Assembly: GCF_042683685.1 (NCBI RefSeq)
Contig: NZ_JBHUOP010000002.1
Coordinates: 558,001 to 622,000 of the forward strand
DNA length: 64,000 bases
Direction of reading: 5' to 3'
Source: Timonella corticicola
GTDB lineage: Bacteria > Actinomycetota > Actinomycetes > Actinomycetales > Cellulomonadaceae
The translations under genes and the position numbers were made by a program. This document shows positions 8,817 through 17,817 of this stretch, one piece after another. The notes beneath the pieces were generated by a model, which saw only the letters and a list, made by a program, of their open reading frames with translations, had not been told where the DNA came from and made no database searches. The first letter of the stretch is position 1, and every line of letters starts with the position of its first letter.

Positions 8817-10205
8817 TTACTTCCAGGAGTCCTGAATAGCCTTCAGCACTGCCTCGTCAGACTTGTCCTGTGCAATCCAGGCGGTCATCTCGGTCCAGAA
8901 TGAACCTGCACCGACTTCACCTGGCATCAGGTCAGAGCCGTCGAAACCGAAGTCCTGGGTGGTGTCACCCAGCAGGTCGAACGACAGTTTGTCGATGTCT
9001 GACTTGAGCTTTTCACGGTCGAGTCCGGAGTTGGGGGATACCCAACCGCCGCCCTCTGGTGTGGCGTCTGCTCGGGCGTTGCTCCACTCTGGGGACGACA
9101 GGTAGGCCTGGAATGCGGCGACCTCCTCGCGCTCGGAGAAGGCAGCAACGAATTCACCGCCGCCAAGTACTGGTCGTGAGTCTGCGGTCAGGCCCGGGAA
9201 GTAGAACGCGAAGACGTCACCGTCTGGGGACACGTTGGTTCCTTCTGGCCAGTTCGCGGCGTAGAACGATGCCTGGCGGTGCATGAAGCACAGGCCGCTC
9301 GTCACGATTGGCAGACCACCGTCCTGGAACTCGGTTGTTGCGATGGAGGCAACGTCGTTTCCGATTCCGCCGTTGACGTAGTCGGGGTTCTTGAGGATCG
9401 CACCCACCTTTGCGAGTGCGTCGGCAACCACTGGGTCGTCGAACTTGAGGTCGTTGCTGATCCAGTCGTTGTACTTCTCGATGCCTGCGGTACGCAGCAT
9501 CATGTCCTCGAGCCAGTCGGTTGCAGGCCATCCGGTTGCGTCACCGGAGCCGATTCCAGCGCACCATGGCTTTGCACCGGTCCCGTTGGCTTGAGCGTCT
9601 TCCACGATCTTGTCTGAGAGCGCGATCAGGTCGTCGTAGGTCTCTGGAACCTCGTAGCCGTGTTCCGCGAAGGCCTGCGGCGAGTACCAGACGAATGACT
9701 TCACGTTTGCGCCGAGTGGTGCGGCGTAGAACGTTCCGTCAACCGAACCGTAGCCCTTCCAGGACTCTGCGAAGTACTGGTCGATGTTCTCGACCGTGCC
9801 TGCGGAGGCTGGAACGATCTGGTCGCCGTACTGCTGGACGATGGTCTGAAGCAGGCCTGGCTGTGGGATGAACGCGATGTCTGGCGGGTCGCCTGCTGCG
9901 AGCTTCACTGGCAGTTGGGCTTCGAACTCCTTCGAGCCCTCGTAGTTGATCTTGGCACCGGTGCACTCTTCGAATGGCTTGTACGACTCGATGTGCGGTG
10001 TGTCTTCTGGGGCGATGATCGAGGTGTAGACGCTGACGGTCTTGCCAGAGAGGTCGCCGTACTTCTCGAACGCGGAGCAGTCGGCGGCTGTGCCTTCGCC
10101 GTTGTTGTCGCCCTCGTTGGTGGTGTCCGAACTACATGCCGCGAGCGTGGCCGCCAGGGTGATGGCCGACGCCAGTGCGAATGTCTTGCGGGTGGTGGTC
10201 TTCAT
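8817..10205 (-). CDS. Sugar-binding lipoprotein of ABC importer (AglE-like)
   Basis: A 462-residue extracellular solute-binding protein, first gene of the importer operon. The start at 10205 (MKTTTRKTF) has AGGAAGG about four bases before it and gives a proper signal peptide with lipobox LAAC, so the mature protein is a lipoprotein anchored outside the membrane. The sequence resembles family 1 binding proteins, especially AglE of alpha-glucoside importers (AAGDPPDIAFIPQPGLL, TDWLEDMMLR, GGGEFVAAF). An upstream in-frame start would disrupt the signal peptide. A LacI-type operator lies 66 bases upstream. The likely substrate is an alpha-glucoside such as maltose, trehalose or sucrose; the exact sugar is inferred. 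Confidence 0.92.
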   Translation of the reverse strand: MKTTTRKTFALASAITLAATLAACSSDTTNEGDNNGEGTAADCSAFEKYGDLSGKTVSVYTSIIAPEDTPHIESYKPFEECTGAKINYEGSKEFEAQLPVKLAAGDPPDIAFIPQPGLLQTIVQQYGDQIVPASAGTVENIDQYFAESWKGYGSVDGTFYAAPLGANVKSFVWYSPQAFAEHGYEVPETYDDLIALSDKIVEDAQANGTGAKPWCAGIGSGDATGWPATDWLEDMMLRTAGIEKYNDWISNDLKFDDPVVADALAKVGAILKNPDYVNGGIGNDVASIATTEFQDGGLPIVTSGLCFMHRQASFYAANWPEGTNVSPDGDVFAFYFPGLTADSRPVLGGGEFVAAFSEREEVAAFQAYLSSPEWSNARADATPEGGGWVSPNSGLDREKLKSDIDKLSFDLLGDTTQDFGFDGSDLMPGEVGAGSFWTEMTAWIAQDKSDEAVLKAIQDSWK

Positions 10206-10270
10206 TGAACCTTCCTCACATCTTTGTAGAGGCTTCAGGGAACAGTAAGTGCTGCACCCCACGTCACAAA

Positions 10271-10284
10271 TGCAAGCGCTTACA
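10271..10284. promoter_or_regulatory. Candidate LacI-family operator upstream of the sugar importer
   Basis: TGCAAGCGCTTACA has a perfect central palindrome AAGCGCTT with near-symmetric flanks, the form expected of CcpA/MalR-like LacI-family sites. It lies 66 bases before the binding-protein start and beside the LacI-type gene, so the adjacent regulator probably binds here. Inferred from sequence and position. Confidence 0.65.
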
Positions 10285-10446
10285 TGACGATATTGCAAGT
10301 CCGAGAGGCTCTCTTCATCCTCTCGATCAGCCTACATTTGGGTTCTCCAGGCTTCCTGTTGAAAAAGGAACCGTAACGTAATCGCAAGATTAAGCGGTTT
10401 TAGCGGCTTCGACGAGACAAGAATGTAACGCGGTCACAATTTGGTT

Positions 10447-11466
10447 TCAGTTCACCAGTCGGACAGTATTCCGCCCACTGGACGCTCGTTCCACGAGTGA
10501 GATCTCACCAAACGTGACGAGTGGAGCGGGTTGCCCGCCCATCGCCGCAAGAAGCATCTCGGCAGCCTGCTGTCCTTGTTCGCGAGGGTTTTGATGGACA
10601 GTTGTCAGGCCCAGATAGGCGGCCAGGTCTTCGTCGTCCACACCAGCGATCACGATGTCCGTTCCGACATGCAGCCCTCGTGCCTGAGCCGCCTGGATCG
10701 CTCCGATGGCAAGGTCATCCGTTGCGGCGAAGATCGCCGTGATGTCCGGGTGCGTGTCAAGCAGCAGCATCGCACTCTCGAAGCCCCCGGTGCGATCGAA
10801 GGACGAGTAGTGGTACCAGGTATCGTCGCAGGGCCGTCCACGCTCCTCCTGCCAGGCTTTCCATCCCGCATGTCTACCGGCCGAGGGTGAGTTATCAAAC
10901 TGTTCCAGATCGGGGCCTGCAATGTGGGCTACGCGAGTGTGTCCGCATTCCTCAAGGTGCGCCATGATCATCTGGGCAACAGCGAAGTCGTCGATTCCGA
11001 CCGTGGGATGCCGCAGGTGCCCTGGCCCGACAAAGACCATCGGCAACTCCAACGACTCCAGGCTCAGCACCTCATCCTCATCGAGTTGCATGCCCAGTAT
11101 GAGCAGACCGTCTACGCGTTTGCGCAGCACCTGCGGATCAACGCGATTTCGCGGCTGTCCGGGAGCCTCATGGAAGGTGTAGAGCAACGCATCGAAGTTG
11201 ACCTGTCGTAGCCCTTTCTCGGCGCCCTCGATCACGTTCGAGAAGAACCAGCGATTGACCCATGGGGTGAGTAGGCCAATCGTGCGGGTGCGACCAGACG
11301 CGAGCGTCGAAGCGGAGGGAGAGATGACGTAGCCCATGTCACGCGCCACCCGTTGCACGCGTTCTTTTGTTTCCCCACGTACGCTGGGGAGATCACGCAG
11401 GGCGCGAGATGCCGTCGCGGTCGAGACGCCTGCCCTGCGCGCGACCTCATCGAGTGTCTGATTCAT
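10447..11466 (-). CDS. LacI-family transcriptional regulator
   Basis: A 339-residue LacI-type regulator directly upstream of, and in the same direction as, the alpha-glucoside-type importer. Residues 4-25 form the helix-turn-helix (TLDEVARRAGVSTATASRAL) with the hinge near 50; the rest is a periplasmic-binding-like sugar sensor (RTRTIGLLTPWVNRWFF onward, ending in LVERASSGRNT). GGAGGTGA lies seven bases before the ATG. A small perfect palindrome (CGGCGAT/ATCGCCG, 11502-11517) sits in its leader. It probably represses the importer in the absence of the sugar through the site at 10271; autoregulation is possible. Confidence 0.93.
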   Translation of the reverse strand: MNQTLDEVARRAGVSTATASRALRDLPSVRGETKERVQRVARDMGYVISPSASTLASGRTRTIGLLTPWVNRWFFSNVIEGAEKGLRQVNFDALLYTFHEAPGQPRNRVDPQVLRKRVDGLLILGMQLDEDEVLSLESLELPMVFVGPGHLRHPTVGIDDFAVAQMIMAHLEECGHTRVAHIAGPDLEQFDNSPSAGRHAGWKAWQEERGRPCDDTWYHYSSFDRTGGFESAMLLLDTHPDITAIFAATDDLAIGAIQAAQARGLHVGTDIVIAGVDDEDLAAYLGLTTVHQNPREQGQQAAEMLLAAMGGQPAPLVTFGEISLVERASSGRNTVRLVN

Positions 11467-11613
11467 TGCGTGTCACCTCCGCCAAGCGTCATTGCCGAGT
11501 GCGGCGATCCATCGCCGTCCACACTAACCCCACCACGGTATCAAGCGGGCTTAAGCCCTCTTGAGCAGCAAGGCCGCACATCGGTCCTGTGCCCGAGCCT
11601 ACCGGCTACGAAC

Positions 11614-12429
11614 CTACTCGGCCTGGGACTTCCCCAGCAGCCCTTCGAGCACGGGCGCGAGGCCATCGTCGATAATCGGGTAGGTGACCTCGTCAGATGC
11701 CGCCACGACGGAGGCCTCGGCATGCCCCATCGCCACGCCGCGATTCGCCCACAACAGCATCTCGATGTCGTTCTCGGAATCGCCCACCGCAACCGTGTCA
11801 GAGGCGGCCACACCGAGTTCGAGACGTAGGCGCTCCATGCCATACGCCTTGGTGATTCCCTCGGGCGCGAGGTCCATCCAGTATTCGCCTGCGATGGAGT
11901 AGTAGGTGTCGCGCAGGCCCAACTCCCCCACGTGCCGGGAGAACTCACGCGCAGCGTGAGTGGCCCGGGCGACCACGACGCGGGCGGTCGACACCTCCCC
12001 AAGGGCGGGCTCGTCGACGATCTCGTATTCGCCGTGCAGTTTGGTCGACCCGAACTCGGCGCTCAGATAGTAGCCAACGCCGATCTTCTCGAGTGCGATC
12101 ACGGCATCGGGCATGTAGGAACGCAGCGCGGCCACGGCTGGGGCCGCATCAAACATGACGGCGTGATGCACCGCGTAGCCGCCATCAAGTGACTTGTCGA
12201 GACGTGCGGTCACAGACCCGTTCGAGCACACCGCCCAGCCAGAGTCGATGCCCAACTCCTTGAGCACCGGCAGGGTCGCCACGAGCGGGCGCCCAGTCGA
12301 GAGCACCACGTGATGCCCGCGCAGCCTCAACTCTGTGATGGCTGCGCGGACCTCAGCGGAGATGAACTCATCGTGCGACATGATGGTGCCATCAATGTCG
12401 AGTCCGATGAGTAACGGAGTGTCAGACAC
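11614..12429 (-). CDS. HAD-superfamily (Cof-like) phosphatase
   Basis: A 271-residue Cof-type HAD hydrolase. Motif I is GLDIDGT near residues 8-14, motif II is the LSTGRP segment, and motif IV is VGDSENDIEML near the C-terminus. The large inserted cap between them fits the IIB subgroup, which acts on sugar phosphates and similar small phosphoesters. The start is the GTG at 12429, overlapping the end of serS by eight bases with GGAG nearby. A longer in-frame reading into serS lacks family similarity. The 12-bp palindrome GGGCTTAAGCCC (11547-11558) follows the stop. Confidence 0.88.
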   Translation of the reverse strand: MSDTPLLIGLDIDGTIMSHDEFISAEVRAAITELRLRGHHVVLSTGRPLVATLPVLKELGIDSGWAVCSNGSVTARLDKSLDGGYAVHHAVMFDAAPAVAALRSYMPDAVIALEKIGVGYYLSAEFGSTKLHGEYEIVDEPALGEVSTARVVVARATHAAREFSRHVGELGLRDTYYSIAGEYWMDLAPEGITKAYGMERLRLELGVAASDTVAVGDSENDIEMLLWANRGVAMGHAEASVVAASDEVTYPIIDDGLAPVLEGLLGKSQAE

Positions 12430-13708
12430 CTGCAACTGGCTCCAGCACTTCGAGGCCACCCAGGTATGGGCGCAAGCCCTCTGGGACGCGCACCGAGCCG
12501 TCTGGCTGCTGGTGGTTCTCAAGGATCGCGACGATCCAGCGGGTGGTCGCGAGGGTGCCGTTGAGGGTTGCAACGGTGCGGGTCTCCTGCTTGCCGTCCA
12601 CCGTGGCACGTTCGCGGACATTCAGGCGGCGGGCCTGGAAGGTCGTGCAGTTCGAGGTCGAGGTGAGTTCGAGGTACCGTTCCTGGGTCGGCAGCCACGC
12701 CTCGCAGTCGAACTTACGCGCCGCAGACGAGCCCAGGTCGCCCGCAGCCGTGTCGATCACGCGGTACGGAAGCTCGCACTTCTTGAGCATCTCCTCTTCC
12801 CACGCGAGCAGACGCTGGTGTTCAGCCGCGGCATCCTCGACCTTGCAGTACGAGAACATCTCGACCTTGTGGAACTGGTGCACGCGGATGATGCCGCGCA
12901 CGTCCTTGCCGTGCGAACCGGCCTCACGGCGGTAACAGGCGCTCCACCCGGCGTAACGCTTCGGACCATTCTCAAGGTCGATGAACTCGTCCATGTGGTA
13001 GCCCGCGAGCGCCACCTCGGAGGTCCCCACGAGGTATTGGTCGTCTGCGTTCAGGTAGTAGATCTCGTCCGCGTGTGCGCCGAGGAATCCGGTTCCGCGC
13101 ATGACGTTCGGGTTCACGATGGTCGGGGTGATCATCGGGGTGAATCCGGCCTGTAGCGCCTGGTCAACAGCTGCGTTCAGCAGGGCTAGTTCGAGTCGCG
13201 CACCGATTCCGGTGAGGTAGTAGAAGCGCGATCCGGACACCTTCGCGCCACGTTCGGTGTCGATGGCTTTGAGACCTTCGCCCAGCGCTAGATGGTCGCG
13301 TGGTTCGAAGCCCTCTGCCGCGAAATCGCGTGGGGTACCCTCGTGGCGCAGCACGATGTAGTCCTCTTCGCCGCCTGCTGGCGCTCCGTCAATGAGGTTG
13401 CCGATGGTCAGCAGCATCGAGTTCAGTTTCTCGTCCGCCTCGTTGGCGGCTGCCTGCAGCCGTTTCACCTCGGCGGAGAGGGTCTTGGTGCGCTCAAGCA
13501 GCGCTGCCTTCTCGTCGCCCTGTGCCTTGGCGACATCCTTACCGATGGTCTTTTGCTCGGCGCGCAGGTTCTCGAACTCAACGAGAGACGATCGCCGCAC
13601 CACATCCGCCTCAAGGATCGCGTCAACGATCGTTGGGTCATCGCCGCGCGCAATCTGGCTCTGGCGTACTAGGTCTGGGTTTTCGCGGAGGATACGTAGA
13701 TCAATCAC
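12422..13708 (-). CDS. serS: Seryl-tRNA synthetase
   Basis: A 428-residue class II synthetase that charges tRNA-Ser with serine. The N-terminal 110 residues form the tRNA-binding coiled coil (ENLRAEQKTIGKDVAKAQGD region). The catalytic domain shows motif 2 as ACYRREAGSHGKDVRG and motif 3 as NGTLATTRWIVAILENHQ. Length is typical. The start is a GTG whose upstream region has no Shine-Dalgarno site but has TAATCT six bases before it, so the message is probably leaderless. It is divergent from the lipid-kinase gene and overlaps the phosphatase gene downstream. Confidence 0.97.
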   Translation of the reverse strand: MIDLRILRENPDLVRQSQIARGDDPTIVDAILEADVVRRSSLVEFENLRAEQKTIGKDVAKAQGDEKAALLERTKTLSAEVKRLQAAANEADEKLNSMLLTIGNLIDGAPAGGEEDYIVLRHEGTPRDFAAEGFEPRDHLALGEGLKAIDTERGAKVSGSRFYYLTGIGARLELALLNAAVDQALQAGFTPMITPTIVNPNVMRGTGFLGAHADEIYYLNADDQYLVGTSEVALAGYHMDEFIDLENGPKRYAGWSACYRREAGSHGKDVRGIIRVHQFHKVEMFSYCKVEDAAAEHQRLLAWEEEMLKKCELPYRVIDTAAGDLGSSAARKFDCEAWLPTQERYLELTSTSNCTTFQARRLNVRERATVDGKQETRTVATLNGTLATTRWIVAILENHQQPDGSVRVPEGLRPYLGGLEVLEPVAGV

Positions 13709-13714
13709 CCCACT

Positions 13715-13758
13715 AGATTACCGCTGACGCGCAAATCGGGTGGCCGGGGCAGTACCTT
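13715..13758. promoter_or_regulatory. Divergent leaderless promoters of serS and the lipid-kinase gene
   Basis: On the minus strand TAATCT (13715-13720) lies six bases before the serS GTG. On the plus strand TACCTT (13753-13758) lies six bases before the kinase ATG. Both fit a -10 box whose transcript begins at the start codon. The whole intergenic region is only 56 bases. Confidence 0.55.
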
Positions 13759-13764
13759 AGAGGT

Positions 13765-14973
13765 ATGACGTTGGAATCTTGGCTGCTCATTGTCGCAATC
13801 ATCCTGTTGCTCGCAACGCTGGGTGTTGGCGTGATTGTGTTACGCGAGTTACGGGTTCTGCGCGCGTTGCGCTCCGAACCGATCTCGGTTGTGCTTGACG
13901 ACGATCCGTCAACTTCCACGTCCGGCCCACTCTTGGCGTTTGTTGCGAACCCCTCGAAGGGCTCCGTTGCGAGTTTGAAGGGTGCGCTGCTGGCCCGATG
14001 CGAGGCCGAGGGCTTGCCGGAGCCGCTCTGGCTGGAGACGACAGTGGATGACCCCGGTGTTGGCCAGGCCCGTGAGGCTGTGGAGTCCGGTGCTGACATC
14101 GTGGTCGCAATGGGTGGCGATGGCACTGTCCGTGCCGTGGCGACTCACCTCACCACGACCGATGTTCCAATGGGCATCATTCCGGTGGGCACCGGGAATC
14201 TTTTGGCCCGCAATCTCGATATTCCCGTGACCTCGATGGACGATGCGTTCGAGGTCATCATGAACGGTGCTGACCGGCGCATTGACGTTGGTTGGCTGCA
14301 GGTGACTCAGCCCGATTCCTCGGAGCATGAGCGGCTCAAGAAGATCGTGGCCACGACCCGCAGCGAGTCGCGTAGGGAGCGGGCTCAGTTGCGTCTGGAG
14401 TCCGGTGAGTCAAATCCTGCCAGTTCTGAGGAACACCTGTTTCTGGTCATCTCCGGTGTTGGCTTCGATGCCGCGATGATTGCGGATGCCGACGCAAACC
14501 TCAAGGCCAAACTCGGGTGGATCGCCTACTTCGTCGCCGGTGTTCGGCACCTGCATGGCGCGCGTATGACCACCCGTATCTCACTCGACAACAAGGTGTT
14601 CACGACCAAGCTGCGCAGCCTCATGGTGGGCAACTGTGGGAAGTTGCCTGGTGGCATCACGCTGATCCCCGACGCCGTGATTGACGATGGCATCCACGAC
14701 ATCGCCGCAATCGACACCCGTGGTGGCATCGCCGGATGGGTGCAACTGTTTGGCGAGGTCATGCTGCAGGGTGTGGGCGTGCAGTACTCCCAGAACATCA
14801 AGGTCGGGCGGATCGACCACATTCAGGCCAAACGGGTTCAGGTGAGCGTTGAGGGCGGTGCCGCAGTTCAGGTTGACGGCGACATCGTGGGCCGCGGTAA
14901 GACCGTGCGTACCTGGGTCGACCCGAAGGCGCTGACCGTTCGCGCTCCCCTGCCGCGGCTCGATCAGCGCTAG
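13765..14973 (+). CDS. Diacylglycerol kinase-family lipid kinase
   Basis: A 402-residue lipid kinase of the DAGK catalytic family, probably membrane-bound through one N-terminal helix (about residues 6-27). The nucleotide-binding hallmark GGDGTV is at 117-122, with VGTGNLLARN just after, as in diacylglycerol and sphingosine kinases and YegS. A charged insertion (about residues 180-220, rich in Arg, Ser and Glu) precedes the second half. It has no Shine-Dalgarno site; TACCTT six bases before the ATG suggests a leaderless message. The lipid substrate cannot be told from sequence. Confidence 0.9.
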   Translation: MTLESWLLIVAIILLLATLGVGVIVLRELRVLRALRSEPISVVLDDDPSTSTSGPLLAFVANPSKGSVASLKGALLARCEAEGLPEPLWLETTVDDPGVGQAREAVESGADIVVAMGGDGTVRAVATHLTTTDVPMGIIPVGTGNLLARNLDIPVTSMDDAFEVIMNGADRRIDVGWLQVTQPDSSEHERLKKIVATTRSESRRERAQLRLESGESNPASSEEHLFLVISGVGFDAAMIADADANLKAKLGWIAYFVAGVRHLHGARMTTRISLDNKVFTTKLRSLMVGNCGKLPGGITLIPDAVIDDGIHDIAAIDTRGGIAGWVQLFGEVMLQGVGVQYSQNIKVGRIDHIQAKRVQVSVEGGAAVQVDGDIVGRGKTVRTWVDPKALTVRAPLPRLDQR

Positions 14974-15063
14974 GCCCACTTCCCTCCCACCGTCGCCCAG
15001 CCCGAGTGGGCGGCCCACAGCACACGCTAAGTCACCCTTGCACACACCCTCCTCACGTTTACT

Positions 15064-15124
15064 GTGTGGGTTTTTACTGCATTGTGGGCATGATTGACGC
15101 CCACAATGCAGTAAAAACCCACAC
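15064..15124. repeat. 26-bp perfect inverted repeat
   Basis: Arms at 15064-15089 and 15099-15124 are perfect reverse complements with a 9-base loop. Each arm contains TTTTTACTGCATTG or its complement, and the structure lies between the lipid-kinase gene and the membrane phosphatase-like gene. It may terminate the kinase transcript, but the length and perfection are unusual for a plain terminator. Confidence 0.85.
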
Positions 15125-15219
15125 GCTGAGTGCCAACGGGACCCCAATCACACCGGTTCCTCACAGTTTCATTCCGTCTTACCGGGCAATAACGCACACC
15201 GGTCTACTACGCTGGATAG

Positions 15220-17655
15220 GTGCTTCCAAACAGTTCCCGCCGTGAAATCACTGCGCCCGCAACACGCTCCGACGGCAGCGAGCGTATTCTCGCCGCACCC
15301 GCATCTCGCATCGGAAGCCACGTGGGAATTGTGCTCGGCGCACTGTGTGCGGCGGCCATCATGCTGGTCTCGATTGCTCTGGCCCCAGTCGCTCACGGGT
15401 CTTCCTCAACGGTATCGGCTGAGACGGACCCCAGTGACGCACCGCAGCGTCAAGTCGTCATGATCGGGGCGTCAGGGCTTCGGTGGACTGACATAACGCC
15501 TGAGGCGACACCCGCAATCGCGCGGTTCAGTCAGGCGTCTGCCGTGGGTAGTTTGATCGTCCGCAACGTCTACACCTCGACGTGCCCAACCGATGGCTGG
15601 CTCGCGCTATCCGCCGGTAATCGTGCGGGAGACTCAATCAACGGGGCCGGCGGCGCATGCCGGTACCTCGAGGAACCATCCCCATCGGACAGCACCCACA
15701 CAGCGACTGAGGTCACCCCCGGACAGAGCGGAGTGGCAGTGCCGCACTGGGACGACTACCTCACGGCGGTGGCGAACCAGAAGTACAACGCCAAACTTGG
15801 GTCATTCGGCGAGGTCATCGCTGACTCGTCTGTGTCCGCTGCGGCTCTTGGCCCTGGGGCGGCAATTGCTCTGGCAACCCCCGAGGGTAGCGTCGCCGGC
15901 GCATTTTTTGCACGTCCAAGCGAGGCCGCCGATTTCACCGCCCAGACCGCGCGCGCTCTCGACAGCCTCGAAGGCGATAGCCGCCTTCTCGTCGTCGATG
16001 CCGGACAGGTGCGACTCTCCCGTACCGCTCAAGCCAATGAGGCTGTCGTGACGGCGCAGATCACCGAACTCGATGCTCGGGTCGAGGCGACTCTCCGTGC
16101 GATCTACGCAAACGACCCCGGCCTTACCCACACCACGGTGATGCTCGCCTCGTTGGCGGATCCACTCGGTGCTCCGCGCATCTCCATTCTGGCCATGGCT
16201 GGTGCCGGGGTCGAAGGAAACTATCTCTCCTCTCCATCGACCCGCCAGTCGGGATACAACCAGGCGACAGATCTTCCCACCACTCTGTTTGGGTTACTTG
16301 ATGTTGACTACTCACAGGTGCGATCAAGTTTTGTCGGTTCTCGAATCGGCTATGAGAGCCTACCGGCAACCGGAACCGAACGCATCGCGCAGTTGGTCGA
16401 TGATGAAGACCACGTCCTTGCCGCTCGCCCACTTGTCGGGTCATTCTTCGCGTTCTACTGCATCGCAAACATCGCGTTGTTCGCGCTCGTGTCCTACATC
16501 TTCTCCGGTCATTTCCTGCGCCGTGCCGCACAGGGTGACTCCTGGTTTGCCCGTCACTCACGCCAGATCATCCGGGCCTGCGAGATCGGTGGAATCGCCA
16601 TCGCCTCGCTGCCGATCGGGGCGGTGATCGCGAACATCTTCCCATGGTGGCGCTCCCCCAACCCGACTCTCACGCTCTACGCGCTCATCGCGCTGATTAT
16701 CGTCATCATCATCGCGGTGGCACTCATACCTGCGTGGCGGGCTTGGCGGTTTGGCCCCATCGCCATCTTCTCCATCGTGACGAGCGTGGTGCTCGCCGCG
16801 GACATCGCGACTGGGGCAACCTTGCAGATGGCTTCCCTGATGGGCGTTCAGCCAATGGTCGGTGGCCGCTTCTATGGTTTCAACAACCAGGCGTTCACAC
16901 TGTTCGGTGTGGCCACCGCGCTTCTCGCTGGAGCGATAGCGAACTCACTGGTTGTCGCCGGCCGCCGAAAACTCGCCTGCCTTGTGGTGTCCGCGATCGG
17001 TGTGTTTGCGATCGTTATGGATGGCTTCCCATCGCTTGGTGCCGACTTCGGCGGACCACCCGCACTGTTCCCTGCCTTCGCGTTGCTCGCGCTCATGGCG
17101 TTGGGCACCACACTGAACTTCAAGAAGGTATTTGGAGTGCTGATTGGCGCAGGCGTGCTCGTATCGAGTTTCGCCGTCGTGGACTGGCTGCGCCCTGCCG
17201 ACGAGCGCACTCACCTTGGCCGGTTCGTCGACACCGTCATCGACGGCGGATTCTTCGAGGTCGTCGGCCGCAAACTGGGCGCAGGTCTGTCCACCTTCAC
17301 CAACCCGCTGTCGCTTGTAGCCATCGCGGCCGTCTTGGTTCTGATCATCGTACTGGGCCGCCCGGTACGCCTGGCGGCTCAAGACACCGATGCCCTTGCG
17401 CCGTATCACTGGATCACCAACGGTGTTCCGCTGCGTCAGCTATCCGCGGATACTCCGATGTTCATGCCCACGATCTATTCGGTGTACGTCATCATCGCAA
17501 TCGGCACGCTCGTCAACGACTCATCGGTCGTGATTCTGGGTATCGGCCTTGGCACGCTGGTGCCGCTGCTCATCGCGACCTATGCGCGCTGGATCCTTGA
17601 GATCACCAACCCAACCCGTGCACCACAGCACGCAACGCTGGCGGTGTCTGCGTGA
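15220..17655 (+). CDS. Multi-pass membrane protein with alkaline-phosphatase-like extracellular domain
   Basis: An 811-residue protein of unknown function. After a hydrophobic N-terminal helix (about residues 33-58) comes a domain of about 330 residues that resembles the alkaline-phosphatase/sulfatase superfamily: a core strand RQVVMIGASGLRW, then TSTCPTDGWLALSAGNRA where a nucleophile would sit, and GYNQATDLPTTLFGLL near its end. The C-terminal half has about ten membrane helices. TACGCT lies six bases before the GTG start, so the message is probably leaderless. Not all metal ligands are obvious, so catalytic activity is uncertain. A role in the cell envelope is plausible but is inference. 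Confidence 0.8.
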   Translation: MLPNSSRREITAPATRSDGSERILAAPASRIGSHVGIVLGALCAAAIMLVSIALAPVAHGSSSTVSAETDPSDAPQRQVVMIGASGLRWTDITPEATPAIARFSQASAVGSLIVRNVYTSTCPTDGWLALSAGNRAGDSINGAGGACRYLEEPSPSDSTHTATEVTPGQSGVAVPHWDDYLTAVANQKYNAKLGSFGEVIADSSVSAAALGPGAAIALATPEGSVAGAFFARPSEAADFTAQTARALDSLEGDSRLLVVDAGQVRLSRTAQANEAVVTAQITELDARVEATLRAIYANDPGLTHTTVMLASLADPLGAPRISILAMAGAGVEGNYLSSPSTRQSGYNQATDLPTTLFGLLDVDYSQVRSSFVGSRIGYESLPATGTERIAQLVDDEDHVLAARPLVGSFFAFYCIANIALFALVSYIFSGHFLRRAAQGDSWFARHSRQIIRACEIGGIAIASLPIGAVIANIFPWWRSPNPTLTLYALIALIIVIIIAVALIPAWRAWRFGPIAIFSIVTSVVLAADIATGATLQMASLMGVQPMVGGRFYGFNNQAFTLFGVATALLAGAIANSLVVAGRRKLACLVVSAIGVFAIVMDGFPSLGADFGGPPALFPAFALLALMALGTTLNFKKVFGVLIGAGVLVSSFAVVDWLRPADERTHLGRFVDTVIDGGFFEVVGRKLGAGLSTFTNPLSLVAIAAVLVLIIVLGRPVRLAAQDTDALAPYHWITNGVPLRQLSADTPMFMPTIYSVYVIIAIGTLVNDSSVVILGIGLGTLVPLLIATYARWILEITNPTRAPQHATLAVSA

Positions 17656-17793
17656 CCGACTCGTCGCCAATCCCTGAGTACGCTCGCACCACCACCCAGC
17701 GTTTGAGAGTTACCAAAAGTGCACCCGCACATATTGCGAGTGCACTTTTGGTAACTCTCGAGGGGAGGTGTCATCCCATTGGCGACGAGTCGG
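17656..17793. repeat. Nested double inverted repeat between convergent genes
   Basis: Outer 16-bp perfect arms lie at 17656-17671 and 17778-17793 (CCGACTCGTCGCCAAT and complement). Inside are 20-bp perfect arms at 17705-17724 and 17740-17759 (GAGAGTTACCAAAAGTGCAC and complement) with a 15-base loop. The outer left arm begins at the end of the membrane-protein gene and the right arm lies just past the S9 peptidase stop. The inner element recurs near 29.4-29.6 kb. Confidence 0.9.
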
Positions 17794-17817
17794 GCCGGTT
17801 GGGCCGCTAGCCCACCC

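Noticed and set aside
16644..17600. Open frame of 318 codons in another frame of the membrane-protein gene
   Set aside because: Arg/His-rich product without family similarity, fully inside a supported gene on the same strand.
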